Positions 11,528-21,976 of a stretch of 64,000 nucleotides of DNA are shown piece after piece. Numbering within the stretch: the stretch's first letter is position 1; each line of letters opens with the position of its first letter. The position numbers were made by a program, and so were the translations under genes. The stretch covers positions 2,767,501 through 2,831,500 of the forward strand of contig JAVHKY010000054.1 in the NCBI GenBank assembly GCA_035079385.1. Reading direction: 5' to 3'. The stretch comes from Aspidiotus rigidus. Its lineage: Eukaryota; Arthropoda; Insecta; Hemiptera; Diaspididae. Below the pieces are notes generated by a model that was not told where the DNA came from, made no database searches, and worked only from the letters and a program-made list of their open reading frames with translations.

Positions 11528-12660
11528 TGCGACCCTCGAGCCATATATAATAGGAGAGGGACTTAGAAAAATTTCGACTCTCGAACTATATATGATAGGA
11601 GGGGGACTTAGAAAAAATTTCGACTCTCGAACTATATATGATAGGAGGGGGACTTGGAAAAAATTTCGACTCTCGAGCTATATATGATAGGAGGGGGACT
11701 TAGAAAAATTTCGACTCTCGAGCCATATGTGATAGGAGGGGGACTTAGAAAAATTTCGACTCTCGAGCTATAGATGATAGAAGGGGGACTTAGAAAAATT
11801 TTGATCCTCGAGCCATATATGATAGGAGAGGGACTTAGAAAAATTTCGACTCTCGAGCTATATGACAGGAGAGGGACTTAGAAAATTTTCGACTCTCGAG
11901 CTATATAATAGGAGAGAGACTTGGAAAAATTTTCTATATATGATAGGAGGGGAGACTTGAAAAATTTCGACTCTCGAGCTATAGATGATAGAAGGGGGAC
12001 TTAGAAAAATTTTGATCCTCGAGCCATATATGATAGGAGAGGGACTTAGAAAAATTTCGACTCTCGAGCTATATGACAGGAGAGGGACTTAGAAAATTTT
12101 CGACTCTCGAGCTATATAATAGGAGAGAGACTTGGAAAAATTTTCTATATATGATAGGAGGGGAGACTTGAAAAATTTCGACTCTCGAGCTATATATGAT
12201 AGAAGGGGGACTTAGAAAAATATCGACTCTCGAGCCATATATGATAGGAGGGGGACTTAGAAAAATTTCGACTCTCGAGCTATAGATGATAGGAGGGGAA
12301 CTTAGAAAAATTTCAACTCTCGAGCTATATATGATAGAAGGGGGACTTGAAAAAATTTCGACTCTCGAGCCATATATGATAGGAGAGGGACTTAGAAAAA
12401 TTTCGACTCTCGAGCTGTATATGATAGAAGGGGGACTTAGAAAAAATTTCGAATCTCGAGCTATAGATGATAGGAGGGGAACTTAGAAAAATTTCGACTC
12501 TCGAGCCATATATGATAGGAGAGGGACTTAGAAAAATTTCGACTGTCGAGCTATATATGATCTAGGCTTCCTTGAGTTTTCAATACCAAATCTCATTCGA
12601 ATCATAAAACAGGTTCCCTGCGTTCCTCGTTTAACTTCGTTAAGGAAGCCGTCATTTTTT
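10888..12660. repeat. 1.77-kb minisatellite palindrome
   Basis: The module at 10,888-11,030 recurs as its reverse complement at about 12,520-12,660 with about one mismatch in more than 100 bp. Between them the arm repeats run in plus orientation to about 11,430 and in minus orientation from 11,528 to 12,560 (roughly 20 units of 45-50 bp). A duplicated 180-bp subsegment is seen at about 11,757-11,957 and 11,980-12,160. The whole folds back on itself and overlaps the smaller element at 10,805-11,527, so nested or unequal-exchange growth is likely. Confidence 0.75.
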
Positions 12661-13360
12661 TCAAGCCCCCCCCCCTCCCATCATATATGGTTGGAGGGTC
12701 AAAATTCTTATATTTTTTCAAGTTCCCTCCCCCCCTCCTATCATATATGGCCGGAGGGTCGAAATTCTTCTATTTTTCCAAGTTCCCCCCTCCTATCATA
12801 TATGGCTAGATGATAGAAATTCTTCTATTTTTTCAAGTCCCCTCCCCCCTCCTATCATATATGGTTAGAGGGTCGAAATTCTTCTAGGTCCCTCTCCTAT
12901 CATGTATAGCTCGAGAGTCAAAAATTTTTCAAGTCCCTCTCCTATCATGTACAGCTTGGAGATCGAATTTCTTGGCGGGGAACCCGCTGTCTCTTTTTTG
13001 GGGGGTACTTTCAGGAAATTTTCGTCTGCGAGCGTGGGCGCGAGCGAGGTTGATGACGTCACGGAGAGGGGAGGGGACTAGGGAAAATTCCGACCTCCGA
13101 GCTATATATGATAGGAGGGGGACTTGGAAAGACGACGGCTTGCTTGAAATTGCAGCGCGTTCAAGTTGTCACGTCATGATTTTCAGGACTTGGAAAAACT
13201 TCAGGCTCTAGAGGACTCGGGGCAGCGGGGAATTTTATTTTCAAGTTCCCCTCCTATCATATATGGCTCGAGAGTCGAAATTTTTCCAAGTTTTTTGTTG
13301 GACGGCGCACGGCAAAATTTTCAACCCCCCCATAGAACAGGTTCCCTGTTAAAATTTGAA
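12661..13360. repeat. further foldback-family units, partly diverged
   Basis: 12,661-12,960 returns to plus-orientation array units. At 12,975 a variant terminal module appears (GCGGGGAACCCGCT in place of AACAGGGAACCTGTT), followed by a minus-orientation unit at about 13,090-13,130. The stretch ends with a standard terminal module in reverse orientation (GGACGGCGCACGGC, then CATAGAACAGGTTCCC at 13,331, TGTTAAAAT). These appear to be two or more truncated copies joined end to end. Confidence 0.65.
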
Positions 13361-13379
13361 ATTTTGAGAATCAAATTTT

Positions 13380-14399
13380 AATTGAGCCAAAAAAAAAACG
13401 CCATTAGTTAGTTGAAAGTAGGTTTTTGGAGGCCTTCTGCCCCCTTCACTCGTAAATAGGCCACTGATCTCATCTTATTTGAATCAACTGCAATTCTGTC
13501 TGATTTCTATTCCTTCCCTCAAAATCCAATCTCCTCAAGGACGTCTTAAAAACTAAACCAGGACGCTTAGAATGAATCACGCGGCCGCAAAGAAGATAGA
13601 GTGAGGGAGGAGTACTCAAATATGACGGAGAGAAACGCACAATATTGACGAAAAACAAAAGAGAAGGGTCAGAGTTTGCACCCATCCAGAATGTAAACAT
13701 TGTAAGTTGGGTTCGCTTTGAATTTCCACCTCGCAAATGTATCACTTATAGATTTGACCTTGAAATATTCAAAAAAACAGTTTGCTCACGAGTTCATACA
13801 CAGACTTGAGTTTACTCAAAATGGGGAACTGAGGGATAAAATATTCACCAGAAACGAGACAGAGCGGTAAAATATTCGTTTACACATACACACAGACTGA
13901 TTTAGTCAGCATCAAATCTCGTGAGTCAGGTCATCTCTGAATCTTCACCTCGCAAATGGGTCACTTGGATTCGACTTTGAAACACTCACGAAACCCACTT
14001 CGCTTCACATATTTTCCCGCGGTCTGTGACCAAGAACGGAAGATTTTCGAGTTTGGGATGACCACTTTATCATATACTTCTCTATTCGGAAGGATGAAAC
14101 AACATCAGAGCCTACTTAAGCTCCCACGTGAGTCACAAACCCTATTTTCTTACAACCCTATTAACCACCGCAAGCTGCAAACCTTGAGTAAATTCTCTCG
14201 TTCTTTCCTGTTTGCATCTAAATTAAAGCAAATGGTTATCCTCGTCTTCTCCAACGGGCCCCACGAAAACTAAAGTCATTAGTCTAAATTGTATCTCAAT
14301 CATTTGATGGGTGTGTATTTTAATCAAGTACATAATCATCCTATCTCCGCTTCAGGCTATTCTGTACCTATGACTTTGTGAGTAAAATTACCCCCAATA
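13380..14399. other. no gene; weak internal duplication
   Basis: No gene is recognised. About 13,690-13,780 and 13,930-14,010 share a CACCTCGCAAATG...TCACTT...TTTGA-CTTTGAAA pattern, suggesting an old duplication with a spacing of about 225 bp. Open frames are short and without motifs. Confidence 0.4.
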
Positions 14400-14723
14400 C
14401 TTCCAAGATTTGATGATTGTAACTTTAAGGAAAATTGCTTTAGCTTCATTGAAACCCGCGTGGTAGGCTAAGTGTATTTTCTGTTGCTCCTTGGCTTTTA
14501 CTTCGAGCTCCTCCTTAACCTATGAAAAAAGTTACGTTCTATATCATAAACTAGCGAACGAGGAATATTTTGTGAGCTCTGTCCAGCTATAGTACCTATT
14601 TTATTAAATAAGTCACTTCAAAGGTCACAGAAGAATAATTATACATACTTACATCATCCTTTACATTGTTAACCTCAGTTACTGCTCGTTTAAATCTTTT
14701 GCTTTCTTCCAAAAATCATACCA
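14400..14723 (-). CDS. possible two-exon coiled-coil fragment, unidentified
   Basis: On the minus strand an open stretch reading EESKRFKRAVTEVNNVKDD ends at a consensus 5' splice site (GTAAGT at about 14,656). About 115 bp downstream a 3' splice site (TTTTTTCATAG, about 14,523) restores an in-frame stretch, VKEELEVKAKEQQKIHLAYH then AGFNEAKAIFLK. Splice signals in phase plus a continuous charged helical peptide suggest genuine exons of an unknown gene or pseudogene. The downstream limit (about 14,400) is uncertain. A link to the exon-like segments at 8.7-9.4 kb on the same strand is possible but untested. Confidence 0.35.
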
Positions 14724-14765
14724 GTTCAATTTCGAAGACGTAGTAAAAGACAATAGAGGCGAAAA

Positions 14766-14815
14766 ACGAATACTCCGAAGGGAGAGTAAACAATGCAAGC
14801 CGCAGAAACCCTTCG
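14766..14815 (-). repeat. fragment of PLE terminal region
   Basis: The stretch with ACTCCGAAGGGAGAGTAAAC and ATGCAAGCCGCAGAAA matches the sequence next to PLE ends at 56,646-56,680 (and its reverse complement at 56,452-56,500). It is an isolated short piece of Penelope-like terminal sequence with no coding part. Confidence 0.6.
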
Positions 14816-14829
14816 TTTAATTCGTAGTA

Positions 14830-15595
14830 AAAGATTGACCGACAGTAAATAATTTGTTAGCTGCCCCACTGGCACAGTAAATAACGCCAGACCGGGGTTT
14901 TGACAACAAATTCATTTTTTTTTACTGAAGAAAAAACGCCAAAACGGAAAGTGAAGAATTTAGTCGAGTAGAGACAGAATAGAATTTTGATAAGAGCTTC
15001 TCAACTGAATTTTATCGCATTATCAGCACTTCGTTGATCATAATCGAAAGATAACGTAACAAATTCTATCTAATTGTGGGAACTGTTGAGTTCACGAGGC
15101 AATCGGATTTTACGGTAGGAAAAAGTAGGCCTAATGCCTCCGTACAGACTGCTACTGGGGAATTTATTGAGGTGATTTATTGATTTTCTGAGGAGTTTGA
15201 AATTGTGGTTGGGCCATGAAAAAAAACAAAAAAGGGCCTGAAAATATGAAATTGATACACACTGGCACAGAGGATCCATATTTGCCTCCAAAATTGTTAA
15301 GGATATACAAAAGTAATAGGTAACAAAAAAAATGTTCTGGCGTAGCCAAATAAAGGAAGATCATATTTCATGTCTATCATATAGTTTAAAATATAAGTCC
15401 AGTATGCAATATCAAATAATTTAGTGTTATGTGAGAAGGTCGTTCCGTTCGTTCGCCCTCCTTCTTGATCTAGTGTAAGTCTAGTTTACAATATTTTAAG
15501 CCAATAGCTTTCGGGGGGCAAACAAGTTGGGCAACAGAGCTTCCTACAAGCTCAGCACCTAATATAAGCATAGTATGAGGGCCTAATAAGTGTAT
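14830..15595. other. no recognisable gene
   Basis: No supported feature. A short motif family AGTATAA/TAGGCCTA, also scattered at 10.1, 19.1 and 61.9 kb, recurs near 15,390-15,590. Confidence 0.4.
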
Positions 15596-16622
15596 AGCTC
15601 CCCTAGTTTGTCCAAATTGGTCTTGTTTAACTGTAGTGTAGAATCAATACCTCTTCAGTGTAGGGCAGAACTTGCTACAAATAAGCTTTCTCTCTCTAAA
15701 TTGTCCTACAACAACATGCTCTACTTTCTCACACAATCCCTTCACAAAGAAATTCACTTCCATTACTTAGTCCCCGTATTTCCCATGTTACTCACTTGGG
15801 CCGTATCTACACCCAAAATAGTAAAGAAACTCTATCAACTACTCAAGAAATTCACCAACCCCGCAATTTACCGCTTCCTCTTTCTAGAAAAACTTCACTC
15901 TTTTCCCAACAAGATGGATCAAAAATTGAAAACCGAGTCGGCTTCGCTTTTTCAATTGGCAACAAAATCTTTTCTCATCGGTATCAATTTTAATGGCCGA
16001 AATCGGCTTACGAACGATACTAACCCTCCTTTTCCCAACAAACCGCTCTTTTCTGATTGCTTCTGACTCCTTATCTGCCCATCCTCTAGACACCCACTTG
16101 TTTCACGCATCTTTTCCCTGACATTCGTCCATTACGACACAACTTTCATGTGGGTCCCAAGCCATACAAAGACCGAAAAATGAAAAAGTGATTGTCACAA
16201 AACTTCCACGAATCAACTCTCGTCTTCTTCCCACTAAAAATGACTTCACCCGCACCATCCACCTCAAAATTACGGACGAATGGATGACACTCTGGCAAAA
16301 TCAAATCTCATCAAACAAATAAGCTCAATTTAAACCATTACCATTCCTGTAGACTTCATGAAACCAAGAATCCCCCCGTCACGAAATCTACCTTACACAT
16401 CTCCTAATCGGTCACAGCGACTCTCACACGCTCGCCTTCTTTTCAAGCTTTTTCCGTTCTCATGCGAACATTGTCTTACAGTCACCCACATTTTTGCTTG
16501 CCGATCTTCAGATTCTCTCCGCCACACCCGCCAAATTTCACAACAACTCTCGCCGATGACCTCCCGTCTATGCAAAACATCATCTCTTATCTAAAAGCAG
16601 CAAATTACATTCAACGCATCTA
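15596..16622 (+). pseudogene. decayed LINE ORF2 C-terminus (RNase H, CCHC)
   Basis: Translation in shifting frames matches, piece by piece, the C-terminal part of the LINE at 21.7-23.8 kb. Pieces seen: a LSLSKLSYNNMLYFLTQ stretch after the RT; an RNase H DSLSAHPLDTH segment near 16,060; a FMWVPSHT segment (RNase H WIPGHT equivalent) near 16,150; a DEWMTLWQNQ segment near 16,275; EIYLTHLLIGHS near 16,385; and a terminal ISYLKAANYIQRI stop at 16,622 matching LHYLRQTDFYAHI stop. The TDGS motif is lost and several frameshifts and stops are present. No clear poly(A) tail or target duplication remains, so it is an old insertion. Confidence 0.75.
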
Positions 16623-16689
16623 ACATCGATTCACCATCAAGCTCATAACCCGAGTGCAGTTAAGAGCTTGTAAAATGAAAAAAATTCAT

Positions 16690-17010
16690 TGACTGAGAAC
16701 TTTGAAACTTCCTCCTATTCAGGGTTCTCGTTGACCATACTCTGGGACGAGGGAATTAAATTTTTTAAATCGAATTTCCCGACTGATGAGACGATTTGTC
16801 GGCTTCAGCTGAAGAAATACCTTACAAAATTCGGCAAATCAAGATATTGTGCCAAAGGGCGAGAAATTTCCTCTTCTTTCTTGAGTTAGAATTTCGAAAC
16901 TTTCTCCTACTCAAGGTTTTTGGAGACCATACTCTTGTGCAAAGGAAGTGACTTCTTTTTTCATCGAATTTTCTGAGTGGTGATCGAGTTCTAAGACCAT
17001 CTCCAGATTC
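16690..17010. repeat. old 190-bp duplication
   Basis: The segments at about 16,698-16,800 and 16,888-16,990 share CTTTGAAACTT-CCTCCTA-TCA-GGTT, GACCATACTCT and a TCGAATTT-C-TGA-TG pattern. This is a degenerate tandem duplication without coding potential. Confidence 0.45.
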
Positions 17011-18980
17011 TCAGATTCTATAAAGGCTCCCTTGTTCAACTTGTAGGGAGTCTCACTTCTGTCCAGAAATGGATTCTTCCTTTCTAACCCTTCGCAAATC
17101 TCAATAATACGTACAAAGACCTAGAAACTTTTAGTTTCATGACGATCTCTAGGGATCTACAGGTTGGCCAATTAATCACGGTGTTTATCTTGTCAGGTTT
17201 TGTCTTAAGGTCGTTTGCCGATACAGTATATTCTCTCGAGAACGATCTGTCCGGAGTTTTACTAAGGACGATCATGTCAACCAAAGATACAACACATCTT
17301 TCCAATTAGTTCTCGCAGGACATTGTGTCCATTAGGCATTCAAATGCGGTTGGTGCATTGCATGAACCAAATACGAACATGAAGGTCAAAATAATCAGCG
17401 AGGACAAATACGTCGACTCCTATTGCCGCTGGAACCGATATCGTAGAATTAAGATGTCTCTACTTGTTTTGATCCTCTCGGTCTCCCTCTCTCCTTTCTC
17501 CCGTTGATTTCGTTAGATGAAGTTTCTGGGAAAAGGGCGTGCGTTCAATGTACTTCTTGTTGAACGGACGCCTTTCTCCCAGATACATCTCATCGACAAA
17601 AGGCCACGTCAGAAGCTCAGTCTAGCAGAAATTAGAGTTAGAACATTTTTGCAATTTGTGGTAGGTACATTTGGAGATAGAAAAGTTAAGCATTAAGAAG
17701 TTGTAATCAAGGATTTTCAAATTTCTGTTGAATCCTGTGTGCACAGGACGTTGTATTGAAATAGCTTACAAGTTTAACTAGAAGCTTCCATCGTTCCTTT
17801 GACGGAACAGTGTCGCTTACCGCCGTCTATCGATGGTGAAGAGTAACTTGATGCGGAAAAATCTCATATAATATATATAACTAATACGATATTATGAAAG
17901 GTGCCCAGCATATTTTTGCTTCATAATTATCGCAGGTTCACTGAATATTATTACATGTTTCGTGTGCACGTGTTCCGTGTACGCTTATGGAAGCGAATTT
18001 TTCCTATAATCCCTGGTCTTTGCCTTATGTACACGTTTCACTCGATATATAACATTGAAAATAACTCGAGTTTAAAAAACAGTAAACAAGTATCATCGTT
18101 GATTTAAATCGGAGATTCCAAAATTTCACGCAACGCTGAACGGGTTCGTACTTACACGTCATTATATTTCAATTAGTTTCCACTTTTTTCCTCTTCCGAG
18201 AATTGTATTTTTCACTTTTTTTTTTTTTTTTGTTCTTTTTCCTCTCTCAATATACTAGAATACTTTTTTTTTTTTCTCTCTATTTAATGTAATTAGCAAA
18301 CGAAACAAGGTGAGAAATTATTGTTATAGACTCGGGTCACAAGCGCGTAGACGGCTCGATGCTCCGATGGTCATTCCATGCGTAGGCTATATGTGTAATC
18401 ACGTCATTAGGTTGCACACACTATAGGCAACCATATACAGATATTTGTATACGAGGATCGGAAAAGGAAAGCATAACAGGATTCGGCGGAGGTATGCGGC
18501 AGAGTTGAACAATTGGAAATGTTTCATTAACGAGAATACGCGCTAATAATAAGGTATAGACGTTATAGTCGACGATAAGAAACGAAATATTAGGTCTTTG
18601 TTCCGTTTTTGGGTACTTCCGAGAGGACCATAATCGTAAACAACGTCTGCCGAATAAATTACTGTAAACTTTTCCATTTGGGATGTAAACAACGAGTATG
18701 TGTATGTAGAGTATACTTATGTAGTGAACGATAGTTCTAAAAATTCCTACATTATAGAGGGAAAACGGGTGGATCATTTTTCTCACAATTTTTGTCAAAT
18801 AGACTCATGAGATCCTCGATTTTGTGTATCAAATTCCAATAATCTCATTTTGGCACATTTGAGTTTTCTTTCGAGCGAGAGCTACTTTTTTAACATTTTT
18901 CAAAAAACAATTGACCTCTGTATTAGTTATTCTGGCTCAATTGACTCCTCTCTGTAATGCGGACTCAGTTTTAACATTAT
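17011..18980. other. no recognisable gene
   Basis: No supported gene. Homopolymer T runs lie near 18,212-18,230 and 18,265-18,275. A 125-codon minus-strand frame at 18,421-18,798 has no motif and is not called. Confidence 0.4.
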
Positions 18981-18989
18981 GACATGTTT

Positions 18990-19305
18990 CATATCTTTGT
19001 TTCGAAAATTCGCAAGTTGGCCCACCACTTCCCTCCTCCGTTTCATGCAGTATTTTGAACTACTTGTATATTAATTTTATACTAGGTTTAAGCCTCCTTT
19101 TACTGGGCTTTTACCGACTTTTTATTTTATACTAGGCCTAGACCTCCCGTTATTTCATGCAATATACTAATTTTGTACTAGACATACTAGGTCTATAAGC
19201 CTCTTAGCTGTACCCTACCTCTAATTCGAAAATTTTCGTGTTGGCTAGCCCTCTTCCTTCTACGCAGTGAACTACTTGTACTAGGGCTAGGCCTCCCTCA
19301 TGCGG
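18990..19305. repeat. duplicated flank with TACTAGGCCTAG motifs
   Basis: About 19,005-19,110 and 19,220-19,300 share TCGAAAATT, GTTGGC, a CCTC-rich part, GAACTACTTGTA and CTAGG..TA.GCCTCC, implying a duplication with a spacing of about 215 bp. The MULE lies immediately to the right. Confidence 0.45.
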
Positions 19306-19310
19306 TTCCC

Positions 19311-21240
19311 GGTCACTTTGCCGAAACTGTATTGTCGAAGTCCACTTTTCCGCCTGGACAAAAAACCGAATGGACATGAAGACGACTATGCATTCGCCGA
19401 ATGCCAAATCATGGAACCCAACTTTCCGAAAATAAATTTGCCGAAAATGTTGCCAAATTTAATTTCTATGGAAAATTATAAAGCGGAAGCTCAAACGCTG
19501 TCGGAAAAGTGTGAAACACTTAGTCTTCGAACAATCATGGCAGGTAAAATAGTTAATGGAAAACTGCAATTGAGTGGCTTCATCTACGTGAAGTTGAAGA
19601 AAGCTCGTGGAAGAATTTATTGGGACTGTCGAATGACTAAGAAGGGTGAATGCAAGGCAAGAGCGATCACGAACGAGCCAGCACGCGCCGAAGACCTAGT
19701 AATTCACAAGGGGCCATGCGATTCGGCTCATACGCATCCGCCAAACGTTGAGGAAAGCGCTGCTGAAGAAGTTACAGCCCGAGTAAAACGTTTGGCTACT
19801 GAAAACCCGTCGTTACCACCGTCTCAAATCCTTCGTGCAGAGCTAGCGGGACTACCACCTGGCGTACTTGCTCAACTGCCTGAACAAGAGGCATTATCGA
19901 AGAGCATGCGGCGCGCACGTAGGAAGGATCTCCCGCCCAATCCGCAGAGACTGCGAGATCTTGGTGATATTCCACAACGATATCGACAAACACTGCTAGG
20001 TGAAACTTTTCTTCTGTTCGATTCTGTTGTGCACGATGACGAGTCGGATATCATTGACGAAGACAATGACGAGGAGAATGGAAACGAAGGGAGTCGAATT
20101 CTAGTTTTTGCGACAAGGCGGAATATCGAGTTACTGTGCGCAAGTAATACATGGTTCCTGGACGGCACTTTTAAAACCTCGCCCGGGATATTCGTACAGG
20201 TTTTTACCATTTTAGGACTGCGAAGGCGAAACATTGAACGAGGTGAAGGCGTCCCCGTTCCGCTAGTCTATGCACTGTTACCGAACAAGATGCAAGTGGC
20301 GTCTTTCACAGTCCTTCGGGCTGTGAAAGACGCCGTCAAGGACTTCCGAGTGCAGGCTTGTGTCCCACTACGAATCATGAGTGACTTTGAGCTTGGGATT
20401 ATAAACGCTTGTCACGAAGTGTACCCCAACATACCCGTCAGTGGTTGTTTTTTCCACTTGGGTCAGAGTTTATACCGCAGAGTGCAACGTGAAGGTCTTC
20501 AGGTAGGGTACAGTAATCCTGACGATCGAAGTATGTATACGAAATTATGTTCACGCCATCCTTGCTACAGCTTTTGTACCGCCGGATGATGTTGTTCAAA
20601 CGGCCAGGATGCTACGCCGCGAATGTCCGCCTGCTTTACTCCCCGTGTTTGATTACTTCGATCATACCTACATCCGAGGGCGACCGGCACGGGGACGTCG
20701 ACCCGCGGTCCATCCACGGTACAGTATTGCGCTATGGAACCACCACGAAGCTGCCCTAAATCAACATCATAAAATAAATAACGCATCTGAGGGCTGGCAT
20801 AATCGTTTTAGAGTGGTGGTCGGCAAACACCATCCGGACCTTTATGCAGCCCTCAACGAATTTCCAAAGGAGCAAGGATTTATCGAATCGTGTATAGCGG
20901 AGTTGAGTCTTGGAAAGTACGTAAAAGTAGCACCTACGAGGAAGTGGTTAAAATTACAATCTCGCATTCAAGGCATCGCGGCAAAGTACGATGAATACGC
21001 AGCCAATGATGAGATCATGGAGTATCTCCTGACTCTCGGTCATAATGTTGTTATTACATAAAATGTGGTCTCCAAAATTCTCGGTAAAATACAATGCATC
21101 CCGACTTCATAAATATACGGTCAATTTATTAAGCATTCGGCCAATTGGCCTTTGGAAAAAATTCTTTCGGAAAATAATTATTCGGCTTTTTGTCCAGGCG
21201 GAAAAGTGGACTTCGACAATACGGCTTCGGCAAAGTGACC
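19311..21240 (+). mobile_element. MULE DNA transposon with about 60-bp terminal inverted repeats
   Basis: The left end 19,311-19,371 (GGTCACTTTGCCGAA, then GTCGAAGTCCACTTTTCCGC, CTGGACAAAAA) is the near-perfect reverse complement of 21,180-21,240. Inside lies one transposase gene on the plus strand with little spare sequence, so this is an essentially complete element of about 1.93 kb. Subterminal regions repeat a TTTGCCGAAAA/TTTCGGAAAA motif, which could serve as transposase binding sites. No 9-bp target duplication is visible at the ends as given (GCGGTTCCC versus CCCAACCTT), so the outermost bases or one flank may have changed. Confidence 0.85.
19411..21061 (+). pseudogene. FLYWCH/MULE transposase, one frameshift
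   Basis: This is a transposase that would cut and move the surrounding element. Order: an N-terminal FLYWCH-type zinc finger (W-x-C near 19,621, a further Cys near 19,650, HTH near 19,730), a linker, an acidic patch, then the MULE catalytic domain with FLDGTFKT (first Asp codon at 20,161), MSDFELGIINA (second Asp at 20,383) and CFFHLGQ near 20,446. A single +1 shift near 20,545-20,549 changes frame, and the rest continues open from VHAILATAFVPPDD through RPAVHPRYSIALWNHHE and NASEGWHNRF to a stop at 21,061. ATG at 19,411 or 19,537 could be the start; an ATG at 19,300 lies outside the terminal repeat and is not native. Apart from the shift it is well preserved, so loss of function is probably recent. 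Confidence 0.85.
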
Positions 21241-21976
21241 CCCAACCTTGGTATTTTTATACTAAACTTATACTAAATCTAAGCCTTCTTTATAATGCAA
21301 CACAAACGCGATACTATGTTTAAAAAGAATGTTGTGAATTGGGATTTTAGGAAGTTGTAAGACCTAGGTTGGAGACTGGCAGTTGATTGAAGTCGACGAA
21401 AATGCAGAGGTTGATAACCTAATTCGGCAGCTAGACTTGGAGAAGGGCTAGTGTGGAAAGTGCTGTGCAAATTCGAATGGCGGAATTTTGAACTGTATCT
21501 AGAAGTGAGAGATAAGATGAGGGTACAAGTCATGAGAGCCAACTACGAATGGACAAGATGGAATTTTGTAAGATTCTGTGCGCGCGAAGTTGATTATTTG
21601 TTTGCATATGGATGCTCAGATTCCCCGGTATGTTACGAAAGATGTCTCTAATTGTGATCACGAAAAGTGTACCACTTGGCGATGACCCTTATGGAACTCC
21701 ATCGATTTGACGGTTTTTTTTTTTTTTTTTTTTTTATTTTTACGAGCACTAGAGCTGCATGAGGGCTATTGGCTCGGCGTTACAAAAGTTATGAAAGTAA
21801 TATTATAAATAACACATAAGAAAGGGAGGTTTTAAGGAAGTTGGTAGAGTAAGGAAAAATAAGGAAGGATAAGAGGATGGAATATAATGTCGAGTGTAAC
21901 TGCTTCAGGTAATGGTGTGTAAAAGTTTACAATGTGTGTATGTAGAAGGTTGTAGAGGTATAGTCGATGTATGTGT

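Noticed and set aside
10805..13360. Possible CRISPR-like array
   Set aside because: The repeats are directly adjacent 45-60-bp units without unique spacers, in inverted blocks, in eukaryotic DNA, and with no associated genes.
18421..18798. 125-codon minus-strand frame
   Set aside because: No motif, splice context or conservation between copies; expected by chance in 64 kb.
19300..19310. ATG at 19,300 as transposase start
   Set aside because: It lies outside the terminal inverted repeat that begins at 19,311, so it cannot be part of the mobile gene.
19302..21249. 9-bp target duplication for the MULE
   Set aside because: The flanks (GCGGTTCCC and CCCAACCTT) do not match directly; none is claimed.
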